DNA of 64,000 nt from Stichopus chloronotus (GCA_021234535.1 CM037835.1:5642001-5706000), one strand, 5' to 3'. Positions 1 to 12,345 are shown, numbered from the stretch's first letter. Numbers and translations: made by a program. Notes: a model not told the origin generated them from the sequence alone.

Positions 1-493
1 ATGACACTTAACAGAGTCTGAATTTTTAATGAGATGCAAGCACTAAAGGTAATCACAAACTCAGTCAATTGTGTTGGTTGTCTATTTTGTCATCTTCATT
101 TATTGATCTGAAACATCAAACTCATTCATAACCCTACTAATGGGCTCGCGACACACAAAGCCTTACAGAAGTATATGTTGCAATGTGAAAGATGTAAAAA
201 GTTGACAGTTTGCAAAAACATCGTCACATCTGTATGAGATAAACATAAGCAAATCTAGAACATTTTGATGAAATGTGCAGTAGATATTTTAACACTTGGC
301 TACTGCTGCAGGGCAGTTATCTTATGCTCCTGTCATGATGGCTGAACAAATGAAAGATACCTGAAGGGCCATGTTGTGTAGAACAGCTGTTAGCTTATGA
401 CTCCCCTCTCTTTGCCCTCTTGAGGTTATGATTTGCTTTTTATCATTTTTTGTTTCTTTTAATTCCTGATTGTCAAGTTTTTCCTATTCTCAG
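1..493 (+). other. Intron (3' part) upstream of the first guanylate cyclase exon
   Basis: This stretch has no open frame of note and is AT-rich. It ends in a pyrimidine-rich tract and a CAG acceptor at 491-493, directly before the coding exon at 494. It is the 3' end of an intron whose start lies outside the window. I see no repeat or gene in it. Confidence 0.7.
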
Positions 494-571
494 GGTAATG
501 TTGTGGCGATCAAAAAGTTGGAGAGGGAAAGGATTGACTTGACACGACAAGTTCTGATGGAGATGAAAGCT
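494..571 (+). CDS. Receptor guanylate cyclase, kinase-homology domain exon (ATP-binding lobe)
   Basis: Seen: a 78-nt exon (26 codons, phase 0 at both ends) bounded by a CAG acceptor and a GTAAGT donor. It reads GNVVAIKKLERERIDL, then TRQVLMEMKA. Known: membrane guanylate cyclases of the natriuretic-peptide-receptor type have a cytoplasmic kinase-homology domain. Its N-lobe has a VA(I/V)K motif followed by a basic stretch, an R-I-E-L-T-R-like segment and a (F/M)E(L/M)K helix. The order and spacing here match, and the VAIK lysine is kept. Inference: the protein is a single-pass receptor that makes cGMP when a peptide or other ligand binds, with this domain gating the cyclase. The next exon continues the same domain without a gap. 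No symbol is given because subtype (NPR-A/B-like or other) cannot be settled from two exons. An ordinary protein kinase is less likely given the match through the next exon. Confidence 0.88.
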
Positions 572-3328
572 GTAAGTTTTTAATTTCACAATAAATTTTG
601 TTTGCTTTAAGTCAGTATAGATGATCATTTTAAGGTACTGTATAAATCACAAGGGAGCACTAGCAAGAAACAGAAATTTATCTGAACCATTCCGTCATAT
701 GTTCTTATTGTCTTTTTGTGGTACCTGTTTTCTAGTCTTTGTTTTGTTTTTAAGGGGCTTTGGGGCTTCTGTTTATTCTTATGACAGGGAGGTACAAAAG
801 GCACAATTGATAGGAAAAAAAGGAGAGATAAGTGATTTGGAATAGCTCTACCAGGAAGGCATCACCAACAGAAAGGTGAATCATATTGTGGGGGATCTCC
901 CTGATACATTTCATGCACTATGTGAAGGTAATAGATACTTACAATCATGATTATGAGATTGCATCAACATATTCTATTAATTTTTTCCAGGGTTCTCTAA
1001 AATGATTAATAAACTTGGCCAAATGTGATTATTTGAGAGAAATGAAGTGAGCATGTGAAATATCAAGATCTATTCCCCTGAGATTGTTTCGTTATTATTA
1101 ATATGTGAGACTGATTTTGAGAGTTACATCCTGAGAGGACAGTTAGTTACATGGCATCAAATTTGGCGATTAAATGTCACTGGCTGAAACATTTCACATT
1201 ATGTAGGTGTAATTGAAAGATACCACATGGTGATCCACCAGGGAGCCTTGACAGGAGGGAGACTGGTGAAACATTTCCTGTACTTCATTGAAATCAATTA
1301 AGTTGTTACAGTGGATAGGAAGAATGTTTCTCCTTTAGTCATGCCCATCCACAGTACTGATTTCACTTCCAATTCCTATGACTGTTGTTTCAACAAAATT
1401 AAGAAAGCCAGACAGTAATGGTTTCTGAGTAGACAGATATAATAATGTTAAGTAGCTGAGTGTAAACATGGTATTTTACTTCAGAATACAGACACCTTAA
1501 CTTTTATTACATTATTGGGTACACATACTTCGTGTATTATGCGAAGACCGGTTACAATACAAAGACCTGTTGTAATAACTAATCAGGAGTTGAAAAGTTA
1601 TTGTCGCTGACTTTCAGTGATTTGGGGTTGATAGGAGTCAACTCTGGACACCATTTAAACACATTACCTCATATTTCTTTGACAAATTTTATATCGTACA
1701 ACGTACAGCCTTTGTAAAGGTTGTCGTATCCCAATGCTGTGCAGATACTACTGTGAGGGACAGTGGGACTGCTGTAAGGGACAGTGTGTGGTTGTTCACC
1801 TTTTCACTGTATGGAATGTGTCAGAGTCACAAGGAAGTTGTTTTAATGTTGCTAAGATCCAGGTGCAAGTTTGCATTCTTGTAATATTTTTCCTAGGTAT
1901 GTTTTCTTGGACTATTGTTCTCCTTGATGAAAGTGTGATATATGCATTTTTAGGCTGCACCTGCAATTCTTTCTCATTGCATCCCCTTGATGGGATCTTA
2001 CATTGCACATCATTAGTCTGAACCTATTCTAAAAGACTACTTGTATAATATGTCATATTCTTAAAGCTCATTTGTCAATGTAAAAAAGCTAACCAATCTC
2101 ACTACATTGAAAACATCTGTATGTTCATATTGACTTTCCCCCTAAACAGTTGAAAATGCGTGTAATTTCCTCTTCAAGTAAAAATCAATATTTGCTCTCA
2201 CATTACCTGCTTACGCTTTTTGCAGATGCATTAAGTCAGATGATTTTCTGCAGGTGTTTTTGTAGAAAAGCTAAGTTAATAATGAAAAGGGCATGCAAAA
2301 CTTGCAGCAATGATCCGGCCCTGGTAACTTGAAAACATTCATTCAAGTTTAACGGCAGGTTCGCCAGTGGCATGGTCGTGGCAGCTATTTCAGGGTATGC
2401 TATAAGCTACAGTTTTGCACTCCAAATGGGGACGCATGTTGTGGCTTTGTCAACAGAATTTGTGTTCCTTGAATGATGAAAGGGCTCTTTGAAAAATTAT
2501 TCAAATTATGGTAGGCACTTGATAGGTGGATTTTGCACAGTTCAAAAAGGTTCAGAATAATTACTTAATTACCTCTTTATTCCTTCTTCTTGGATTTAAA
2601 TCACATCTTTAATTTTATCATTTGCACTTTCCCTTTTTTTTCTTTGGACTGGCATTTCTGAGGCTTTCAGTATGATTTGTTAAATGTGTTTCTTAATTGC
2701 TCTCTGGCCTCCAGCACACTTTTGTCAATGTTTCTCCATGCTTTGGGATAAACAAAATCACTTTCCTTAATCGCTACCTGTCATTCCAGCTAAACCATGC
2801 GTTTATGCAGTATCATGTTATCTTCTTTCCACGTAATACATAATTTATAGTGCCGTCTCCAATCCTAGATGCCTTCTTAAACCTGGCTTCTCATCAATAA
2901 GTTCAAACGTCTCTCCTAGGTAATTGAAGCAAGATTTTAGTGCTTGCTTACATGTCTCGTTACAGGTGAAGTGTTTTTTTTTTTTTCAGCAAGGTAAAAA
3001 GTGCAGGTCAACATGAGTTATAGTGCAAAAGAAACTCTCTAACTTACCTGCTCCTTACAATATTCTCAATTCTGATGTACTGACCACGTTCTCAATGATT
3101 TCTTACTCTAAATGTGTGCAGTGTGTGTGTTACAAATTGTCATGACTGCTTCATCAGAGCCAAACAGATTGGTGCCAAGCTGCTACCTAAATGTTCACTG
3201 CAAATTGTCAGTTGTTTTTTTATTCAGAGATGGTGAGGGCTTTAATGTCTGTAATCTAGTCTGGCTCTCATCTAAGTATCCATAGCATTAGGACTAAAAA
3301 ATTACTGACAGAGAGAACCATTACTCAG

Positions 3329-3341
3329 AAAGAAAGAATGA

Positions 3342-3437
<96 letters not shown>

Positions 3438-3440
3438 AAA
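3329..3440. repeat. Long (GAAA)n microsatellite
   Basis: About 112 bases of nearly pure GAAA/AAAG tetranucleotide repeat, interrupted by one variant unit (AATG) near its start. The plus strand is all purine, so the tract is a homopurine mirror repeat that could form triplex DNA. It is intronic and likely length-polymorphic. The lysine/glutamate/arginine-rich frame across it is a by-product of the repeat and not a gene. Confidence 0.97.
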
Positions 3441-3769
3441 GACTATCTCACGGTCTAGGGGGAGGGGGAATGGAAACACTACACCCTGCAGAAAAGTTAT
3501 TTGTACATTTGAAAAGTGTATAAACTTCAGCTATTCCCCAACCCTTTACCACATATGAAGAAGCATACCGTTGGAGGCCCAGTGTTTGTTGAAGACATGG
3601 AAGTATGGACTTGGTTCCTGTATTAGGAATGGAAATTTCACCCTTTGTTGTTCAGACTATTGACCGCTAGATGTCAAATACTGTAGTTTCATCTTTTGAG
3701 AGGGTTTCATCATGAGGATGTAACACAATGAGTGCAAGAAACCTATTGTTTTTGGTATAGATCAACAGT

Positions 3770-4560
3770 CACAGGAGGTGAACAGAGGTCACGTTAGACT
3801 TTGCAAAGTCTTTCTCGGCGAATGAATTCCCCTCCTTTGATACATTCCTCTCAATTTGAGCTGCAGCCTATTCATACCCAACCGAGGATATTTACTATCT
3901 AGTAATCACTTTTCCCTGTGATCGCCGTCCGCCGGAAAGACTTTGGACACTCGATATAATTATGTACAAATGAATAGTCACGTTTGACGTTACGGTTAAT
4001 ACATATTAAAATACTACGCGTTGGTCTCATGAAATGAGCCAATAGCAGCGATCGAACAATGAGAGAAAATAATGGTACCTAGGCTAATTTTAACCCTATC
4101 ACCAGAGTTGCCTACGGCAGAAATAGGATATCGCTAAGAGAGATCTAAAACAGTCGAAGGAGAGTAGAATATTAACATGATAGTTATGTAACTAATCAGT
4201 CGTAGGTCCTTTCCCCATCATCACTCCCATCATGTCTCACGATGGCCGTGATTGGCTTCTACTGAATTTGGTAGCGAAAAACAATGGTTTTAGTTAAAAG
4301 TAGTGTGCATAATTAAAACGAGTGTCCAGAGTCTGCGAGGGCAGCGATCAGTGAGGGGAGCAAATCCTCTTCCGGAAGAGCAGTGCAGTAAATATATGGA
4401 TGTTTCTTCAGAGGTGGCGGCACCAAGATTAGGAACAGAAACTTTCCAGCCCAAGCAGACTCTGCAGAGTCTAAGGTCACGTTGCAAAAGCTTTGTGTGC
4501 ACAATATGTCAAATAGGAACGCATGGAAAGAAAGATGTTGTACGAAGTATGTAAGTAAAC
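3770..4560. promoter_or_regulatory. CpG-rich patch inside the first intron, possible internal promoter
   Basis: By eye this ~0.8-kb stretch holds about 30 CpG dinucleotides, while neighbouring intron sequence of similar length holds only a handful. Examples are GATCGCCGTCCGCCGG near 3920, CGTTTGACGTTACGG near 3980 and ACTACGCGTTGG near 4012. In genomes with mosaic or promoter-restricted hypomethylation such patches often mark promoters or first exons. It ends at 4550 in a perfect GTAAGT donor. I see no clear TATA box. An unrecognised GC-rich mobile element fragment is the main alternative. Confidence 0.35.
4396..4550 (+). other. Candidate first exon (start codon to GTAAGT donor) in the CpG-rich patch
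   Basis: An ATG at 4396 opens a frame starting MDVSSEVAAPRLGTETF that runs uninterrupted to a consensus donor (TAT/GTAAGT) at 4550. Its reading phase at the donor is 2. It therefore does not fit the phase-0 acceptor at 12346 as coding sequence: joining them gives an immediate stop. It could be a non-coding first exon, with translation starting at the ATG that begins the 12346 exon, or the first exon of another transcript. It could also be chance. The peptide has no recognised domain. Confidence 0.18.
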
Positions 4561-6065
4561 CACAATAAAAACAACAAATCTATTGCTGGTGGTGTAGGTG
4601 AATGGTTAAGGCCAACAGGGTCAAAGTACATAATCTTGTAAACAAAATATCAAAGAAGAGAATTACGCTTGGACTGGATACAGATTAAGTGTAGCTGCCT
4701 ATTTTATGATACACAGATATCCAACTTTAAATTTTTTTTCCACATTATCTGTGCCTTCTGGATTCTTAGCAATATTCACCAGTGATACAATTACCAATTT
4801 CCCCCTTCTCCCTGCAAAAGAAAAAAATTCTGAAAATATGCCAAAAACTGTTGCATCAAAATGGAGCATATCTAAGGTGGTTGCTCATCAACTACCAGCA
4901 TATGGTACCAGTGTATTCTACTCATAGGGTCTTGATCTGCCTGGAGTTGCACCTTCAGATTAAGTTTTCTTTGCTAGTAGATAGTATACAGTCACACCTT
5001 TAGATTGCTCTTTATTGCTGGTAGATAGAGTTCATAGTTTTATCACTGGTAGATAGTGCTCTGCTGTCTAACCCATGTGCACAGTTATAGCATCACCTTT
5101 TGGACAGACTACCTGTTTTGCAGAGTTTGAGCCACTGTAACAAAATGTATGATAAAAACAATTGCTTTTACTTCTTACAAGTACTCCATGTGTATGTTTG
5201 GAAATTGTATTCACTGTAATCATATGGTGCATCCGTCCATTGTACAATTCTCTAAATAGGTCAAACTAAAGATCTTATCATGTTGATGTTTCTGAATTTG
5301 CTAACTTTACTGAATTGGCCAAAATTTTAGATTAAAGTGTAAAATTGATCGTTTGTAACTGTAATCTGTCAGCACTGGAATACTAGTCCGTATTTTTTCT
5401 TCACCAATCATAGCAATTATATGTTCATGTTGTGTGATTAGATTTAAAACTTTATTGTTTTTGTTTCATTAAAGTGAAATATCATCTCTCTTTGAAACTG
5501 TCAAAGAGATATTTGCGGCAATTCTAAGTACAATGACACTGTGGCTGGCAGGCAGATGTGACATGCATGTTGACCTTTCTGTTGCTGTGAAGTTTAAACT
5601 ATCCAACTTTAAATGCTTCACAGAATATTGCAGATGAATCATTTTAAGGGGGAGCTGGTGCTTAAGTTTTATTACACATTTGTTTCAGGCTGGTCGAAGC
5701 AACAAGCTATTTTTGCTCCTGTATTGCCTTATATGTCCCTAATTTGTAATTTATTTTTGTATTCATCACTATCCCTGAAGGAAAGGATATCTTTGCAGAT
5801 GGTATGCTCTGAGAACATATGTCACATAATCATTTTCTCAACTCTTTATAGTACAGTGGCCCCTTTTGCCTGATATTTCATGCGAAAGTTAAAAGTTGTG
5901 GGCTCAAATACACACTTGTTATTCTATTTGGAAACCAAAACACTTCTTTTTGTGTCAGGGCTTCTGTTAGGTTTTCCCTCCCAGGGGTCCTAGGACTCAT
6001 GCATATTTTTATGTGGCGGTTCTAGTTCAAAAATAGGGGTCCCGGATCTTCAGACTAAAAGAAGA

Positions 6066-6104
6066 GATCAGAAGAGATGATCAGAAGAGATGATCAGAAG
6101 AGAG
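6066..6104. repeat. 13-bp tandem repeat, three units
   Basis: Three consecutive copies of GATCAGAAGAGAT, the last with one change at its end. It is preceded by a partial unit (AGAAGAGAT) in the same phase. It is a short purine-rich minisatellite within intron sequence. Confidence 0.9.
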
Positions 6105-7625
6105 GAGTTAGCTTTGTTTGTTGATGTTTCAACAGTGCAGAATCACAGCCAGCAGAACTCTGTAACAGTGATCTAAAAAAAGTTACCCATTATCCATTAA
6201 TCCTACTGTGATGCAATCATGTAATTAGGAAATAAAAAAAGCAAGAAGAGGTAAGAAAAGTGACTTTCACTTTAACAATAATAATGTATTTTTTCATCTC
6301 TTCATTGGTCAACCACCCATGTTGAAATAACAAAACAACGGCGCATCATGATTATCAGATCGCAACAATTTGATACGTTGTTTTACACATTCAGAACTGA
6401 ATGGAGGCTATTGTACAGGACGCTCATTCACCAGAACAAGTGAAATTTTCATGGAATGGGTTTATTGTCACATTTGTGATTGGCTAATATTTCCACTTGA
6501 CATGTGGTGTTCAAGAAATAGTATCTTACATTACAACCAAAAATCAAACTAGAACCTCTCCTTAGATCGCTCTGTGAACCTTTTGACCAATTCAGCATCA
6601 GTGACAGGGCACCTCACATGTGGTCGCATTAGTACCATTTCACCTTTTACAGATACACATCCAGCAGTGTAAACAGTAGTTACACACTGTCCAAAAAGAG
6701 AAAGCTAGTGAAAACTTTTCATCGCATCATCAGTTTTGCACAAAAGTTTGATCATGCTGGATAAAGAGGGTGTTTACATTACAGAAAAAAACATGATTTA
6801 TTTCTAGCTACGCCAGTAGTGCTGTCAGATACAGTTTAATTTACTGATTGTTCAAACTGTCGAAATAAACATTTCTATAGCGTTTAAATGTTTTCAAAAT
6901 GTGTGATTTTGGCATACTGCTCACTGCATACTGTTAATGTAAACATTTTTGTGAGTGACTAGAATCAATAAAACAAAAAAATTCTATTTAAAATGCCTCT
7001 TAAAACAATTTGAAGTCTGCAGCTTGCAAAAGTTGTTTGTACCCTGTAATACGGAGATCTATACGAGTCACAGCTCAAAGTGGTTAACGCTGTTTGCTAT
7101 ACATCCACTATGTTAGGATATCATTACTTGAAATTTTTGATGAACTCTTCACAATTTTACCTGTTATTTTGCTTGAGACTTTCAAATTGCAATTTCAAAT
7201 TTAAATTTCAATTTGAAAATGACATTTCAACTTTAAAATACAGTTTGCTTTACATGACATGTGCAACGTTTCGTGGAAGATTTTAGTTTTGAAGCCATAT
7301 GAATGATTTTGTTCTTTATATCGAACTTTCATGTTTCTACCCAATATACCATTCTACTGTGAGACTAACCATGGAAGAGACTTGGCAAAACCCCTACAGA
7401 TAGATTTTGGTTAGATTGGTTTTGATAAAATTTGATAATACAGACGGTGTATATTTTATTTCTAGTGGCACTACGGTAGGCATGGTGGGTAGCCCGCATA
7501 TCTGCTTCCGTCACATACATAGATTAGCTAGATTGGTATGTGTAGTGAGAATTGATTTTTGCCTGCAAACAGTTTGCCAACCTCACAAATTGTCATGGGT
7601 CCTCCAAACTCACAGGCCTTACCTA

Positions 7626-7823
7626 CAATCTTGGACAAAATACCTTGGGACACCCCGCGCCCCCGTTCAGTGTTGGCTATAGCATTGCTGTTCAAAGGGT
7701 ACATTCACTTCTATAGCGCAACATTGGGAAGGGGCGCGGGGTTTCATGTTATCCTCTCACCTAAAATTCAGTATTATATTTGCAACATATGACAAAGTGT
7801 CCCAACAATTTTGTCCAAGATTG
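7626..7823. mobile_element. ~198-bp MITE with inverted ends, copy 1
   Basis: The element starts CAATCTTGGACAAAAT and ends with its reverse complement (ATTTTGTCCAAGATTG). The TIR homology continues inward to a TTGGGACA block. A TA dinucleotide precedes the left end, as expected for the TA target of Tc1/mariner-type transposases; the right flank is not an intact TA. A second inverted pair lies inside: CCCCGCGCCCC near 7653 and GGGGCGCGGGG near 7732. It is non-coding. Short open frames across it are incidental. It is nearly identical to the copy at 9402-9600, so it moved fairly recently. Confidence 0.85.
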
Positions 7824-9401
7824 TCTGAGAATTTCGAGGGGTTAGAAGCATGCGCGGTTCACAGGAAAAATCGTCAATTTGAAACAAGTTAAACGGCAAA
7901 ATGGGGGGGGGTGATATTCCTTGCAACAAGAAACGTCAGCAGTGCATGTTCGGCTTGTTTGGGGCCTATATTGAAGTTGGTTTACTGTAATAACATTATT
8001 GTGTGAATGTTGTCAATGTTATTACGGAGTAAGGGGAGGAATAAGTCAGTCAAATTGATGTATTTGCACTAAATGTGCTAAATAAAATGCAGTCATTGGG
8101 GAGGTAACATTATAACTCCAATGCATCTTGTCGACCATGAAACTACTTTAAAACATTTTGTATGATACAAACGAGGTACTTTCGGCTCAAACTCTGATAT
8201 TGAGACAGGTAACGAAGAAAAAAAAACAAACAAAAACAAAAAAATACCCCCCAAAAATAACATGTGAGTGGTCCGTTGAAGAAGATCGATGTATATGTCT
8301 TATTTATTCAAATTGTTCACAGTGATGACGTGGTGTCTGGTATTAAAGTAACTACACTTAATGTCTATTAGGACTGACTTGCAGGTTAATCTGGGTAAAA
8401 AAGTGTACTATCACTATATAAAATAAACCTCTAAAATGCAAATTTATTAAATGTGACGTTTGCTCATATTCACATAACAGTGACATTGTGGTACCCATTC
8501 TATTGTACCGTACATGGTGCACTGTAATATGTCAGTCATTTTAAGCAGTTTGAACGGACTTCAGAGTACATATTTGTTGTTAGAGCTATATCATTATATT
8601 AATATACATATACATATTACCTTATGCTGTATATGAATGAATGAAAAATGAGAAGTTGACAGACATTTGAGTTTATAAATGGGTAATTGAGCAGTGAAAA
8701 ACACTATGGTCATGCCGTGAATCGAACCCCGGCCTCCCCATCCAAGCTGACTTAGACCTAACAACAGCGTCCGACAGTATAGGTTAATGAAAACCCACGT
8801 TCTACCAAATGTTTTGACAGGAAAATTTAAGCAACCCGTGGAAAAATTGCGTAGATTACAAGACTGAAGATTACATATGTTACCAGCTTCATGCAATGTA
8901 AAAATTGCAGTCACAAATCTTGATTTAGCGGCCGAAAAGGTAAAAAACCAGCCTTTACTAACGTTCTACCATTTATTTTAATATTAAGCTGAATCTACAG
9001 TTCTGACTTTAACGCATTTTGGTAGAACGTGGAGAATATATCAGAATATATTATAACTGGGATTCCTACCAGCATTCTACAATTGCAGTAACACTCCTGT
9101 TGCAATGCAGTGCAACAGCTGCCCATAAATGTTATTTCTAAACGCAACTATTTCTGTCCGCATACAAAACCATGAAACGATCTATTCATTCATGATCACT
9201 CCTTTCCAACAAAACATATACAAATAAACCCCCAAAATTAAAATTAAATTTGTTATGTTCAGAGTCGAAATTCAGAATACTTTCATTTGAAAATCCCCAG
9301 ACCCATAGGCCCCGAAAACTAATTTTTATGATGCACCTTGTCCAAAAATGTTCAATTTTCTTTCGAAATTTCGCTCCAAAATTGCTCCCAAAAAACTCAG
9401 A

Positions 9402-9600
9402 CAATCTTGGACAAAATACCTTGGGACAGCCCCGCTCCCCCGTTTAGTGTTGGCTGTAGTATTGCTGTTCAAAGGGTACATTCACTTCTATAGCGCAACA
9501 TTGGGAAGGGGCGCGGGGTTTCATGTTATCCTCTCACCTAAAATTCAGTATTATATTTGCAACATACGACAAAGTGTCCCAACAATTTTGTCCAAGATTG
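9402..9600. mobile_element. ~199-bp MITE with inverted ends, copy 2
   Basis: This is the same family and orientation as the copy at 7626-7823, differing at only a few positions by eye (around the first CCCCGC block, in GGCTGTAGTATTG, and in ACATACGAC). The ends are again CAATCTTGGACAAAAT and its complement. A TA follows the right end at 9601-9602. Each copy keeps TA on only one side, consistent with a decayed TA target duplication. The two copies lie 1.6 kb apart in the same intron. Confidence 0.85.
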
Positions 9601-9662
9601 TAGTGTGCATCCTGCATCAGTTTTTATATCACCCTAGGTCTTTGGGTTACCGCAAGCCCTGT

Positions 9663-9705
<43 letters not shown>

Positions 9706-9706
9706 G
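9663..9706. repeat. Compound (GT)n-(GA)n microsatellite
   Basis: A run of GT with one GC interruption switches directly to pure GA for about 22 bases. It is simple-sequence DNA, likely polymorphic in length. Open frames on both strands read through it as dipeptide repeats and are not genes. Confidence 0.96.
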
Positions 9707-9821
9707 GTAGAAAGAGAATTACTTTCATTGCATCTCCATGACAAGTATAAGGTGTAAGTTGCTCTTATCATATGTCTTTTCAGTGTTATTAAAGAGCCCT
9801 GCATAGATTGATACCATAGTT

Positions 9822-10270
9822 CAGGGGTGGCCAAGCTGTGATTCAAGGGCCATATGTGGCCCATGGAGAGGCATTGTGCAGCCCCAAAACCAGCTTTTGA
9901 ACAGATATTAAAGAGAATAAGGAAAACAAAAAACATAGAGAGAAAAGTATGAAGGATATTATTCATAAAAGGTTGATATCATTTTGTTGTCAAATCTTGC
10001 ACTTCAAAAGCTGATAGTACCTATTTTGGAATCTTTTCTTTCATTCACCTTGCCATACGGACATGTTTGCATGCATACAAGTGCAGTGTACATTGTCATG
10101 TAATTCTATTTTTTTTTTGTGCTGATTACCTGTGTCTGAACTGTGACATTTGTTACGCTACAGATAGTATAAAGAGAGAGATAATAGAGGGCGAGCTTTC
10201 AACTTGTGTGGCCTGCTCTGAAGCTTAAATTTGGCAGTCATGGCCCCTTGATTCAAAATGGCCACCACTG
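9822..10270. mobile_element. hAT-type MITE (~449 bp)
   Basis: The left end reads CAGGGGTGGCCAAGCTGTG, then ATTCAAGGGCC. The right end, read inward on the other strand, is CAGTGGTGGCCATTTTG, then AATCAAGGGGCC, so ~30-bp imperfect terminal inverted repeats are present. CAGGGGTGGCCA ends are typical of hAT superfamily elements, which duplicate 8 bp on insertion. The flanks CCATAGTT and CCCTAGAG match at 5 of 8 positions, as expected for an old insertion. No transposase remains, so it is non-autonomous. Confidence 0.68.
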
Positions 10271-12345
10271 CCCTAGAGCAGACCACAGAAAGAGCCAAAA
10301 TTAGGTTTCAGTGTGACGTGTATCTGTAAGGAATTTGTTGAAAGTCCTGTAAACTCATTTTGATAGACATGGTGGAAAATGTTTAAAAAAACTATGCACA
10401 GTACCACAGTATGTGATCACTTTACAGCGTTGATGTACAGGTTTGTCAAAAATATTTCAGTGACTGAAGCTGAACACTCTAAGAAAGGTCTCCCTAAGTT
10501 GGTCCCATTTTCACTGTCTCATCATTGATTTTGCTTGCTTAATTGTCAGCTTCATCAGTGCATTCATGTCAGAAGAAAATTCCAGAACTTTGAAGGAGGA
10601 GAGGAAGTTGTGAAAAACATTAAAAATAATGGTCTGCACGATTTGCTTTCATATGTGACTCTATCTGTGTGCCCCCTGTGTGACTTTCTTGTGGTGAATA
10701 AAAGCAGTCTATGGTTTACTGAATATGCTTTTTTTTTTCCTGACAGTTCCTCAAGTCACATTTTTCCTATATTTGAGGATATGTCATGTCAGAATCAGAT
10801 GACATAGTTTTCTCTGCAAGAGTTTTTTCCAAGTGGGCCACAAATTTGTTCTGCAAACATTACTTGTAGGCATCATTTAGTGGCCAAACAGGCAAATAGC
10901 TAGGTCAGATTCCGGAGGTGGGGAAAGGGGCAGTAGGGGGACAAAATATAAATGGGGCATAGGTAGGCCATCATGTTGTGTTTACGTATCTTCCCTGTTG
11001 ACATCTGCTGGTTAGTGGGATGGAGAGTGAGATAACCAAAAATTTTTGAAGCAATGAGGCACCCTTAACTAATGCAGTTTGATGCTTAATTTTGAACCTC
11101 AATCATGTGTGCATTCAATTAGTATTCTTTGTCAATTTTCTAAAATTCTTGAGGATGCAAAATAATTTTTAGCTTGTTAGTCTCCCTCTACCCCCTCCCC
11201 CCCCCCCCTTGACTACAGGCTGTTGGCTACAGTGTCAACGTTTTGAGAATAGTAATTGACAAATAAAAGCAATTAAATGCAAATTTCCTTCACATGCTTT
11301 GTGTCTCATGCTCAAGGAAAATATCCTGAATATGCAAGATACTTTTTTTGGTCAGAATTCTGGCCAACAAGTGTCTAGGAATAGTCTTTGCTCAATGCCT
11401 GTTTGTGACTCTTATCATGTGTACTGATATTCTTACAGCTATAGCACCTCCTTTTCAGATAATTGCAGTATCTGTAATCTATTGTAAAAGCTGTAAAGAC
11501 AATTCAGTTATCTTTCACTTCATCTTCAATTTCATCCACAAGTGATGATAGCACAAATACAATAGCTCACATAATTTCTGGGCAAGGATATGTAATATGG
11601 TCCACTAACTGTATATAATGTTAAAGATAGTTTTTGATGTTGCCCTAATAATAGAGGCTTTACAGTATTTACAATAGATGCCACAAGTTGTACAGCTTTG
11701 TCTCCTGGATTTAACTCTTCAATTTATGTGTGCGCTTTAAACAAAAAAATTTTAAGTAGTTCTCGTATGTATGTTAGTTGTGAACTGTCTTATTTTTATG
11801 TGGCATTTCCAAGTCTTCAAAGATGTTACACTTTTAACCATCAGAAGGAATGTTTGATGTCTGTTGGAGACATTTGGTGTTTAATTATTCCAAATATTTC
11901 ATATTTAAATGTTTCATACTTGCATTCTTTGACCCACTTTTTTTATGAAGGTGATTTACCTGGACTGAGTTTAGCATGTTCCATCAATTTATTGCGCACA
12001 AATGCTCTCGCTCAAATTTTCTCAATCGCTGTATCCCTTTTATACATGCAAATACAGTCCCATATTTTTTTTTAAAGGAACTAGTGAAACACTGTGCCAT
12101 TATTTCACCTTAGACAGAAGAAAAAAACAAAACACTTGATGCTACTGACCAGAATCTATTTCTTCTAGAATAGCCAGCTATTCACCTTAACTGAATCATT
12201 ACCTTTCCATCCTTGTTTTCACGCAACTGCAGCTACTGTAAGTACTTAGAAGTCACTGATGCTGAATAATTTTTAGGAGGGAAAATGTACCCTTAAATTG
12301 TAATGATACATTAGTCTTTCTGTAAGTGTTTTGTTTTATCTACAG

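Larger units (their letters stand above)
572..12345 (+). other. Large intron (11,774 nt) between the two guanylate cyclase exons
   Basis: The intron runs from a GTAAGT donor at 572 to a TTTTATCTACAG acceptor ending at 12345, and the flanking exons keep the frame. It holds a long GAAA microsatellite, a CpG-rich patch, two copies of a ~198-bp MITE, a GT/GA microsatellite and a hAT-type MITE, listed separately. The remainder (572-3328, 4560-6060, 6105-7625, 7824-9401 and 10271-12345) is AT-rich, and I see no other gene in it. A tRNA-like B-box relic on the minus strand near 8700-8770 is too weak to call. Short open frames in it have no recognisable domains. Confidence 0.8.

Noticed and set aside
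3338..3523. Lysine/glutamate/arginine repeat protein
   Set aside because: This is simply the GAAA microsatellite read as codons.
8700..8790. tRNA gene on the minus strand (GGGGTTCGATTC B-box-like sequence)
   Set aside because: The T-arm is imperfect, and no matching acceptor stem or D-arm is present at the right distance. At most it is a tRNA or SINE relic.
9634..9966. 110-codon minus-strand frame with Thr-His and Ser-Leu repeats
   Set aside because: It is the GT/GA microsatellite and the adjoining hAT MITE end in translation.
11698..12075. 125-codon open frame just upstream of the second cyclase exon
   Set aside because: It is aromatic- and leucine-rich translation of T-rich intron sequence, with no family match. 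It ends well before the exon acceptor.
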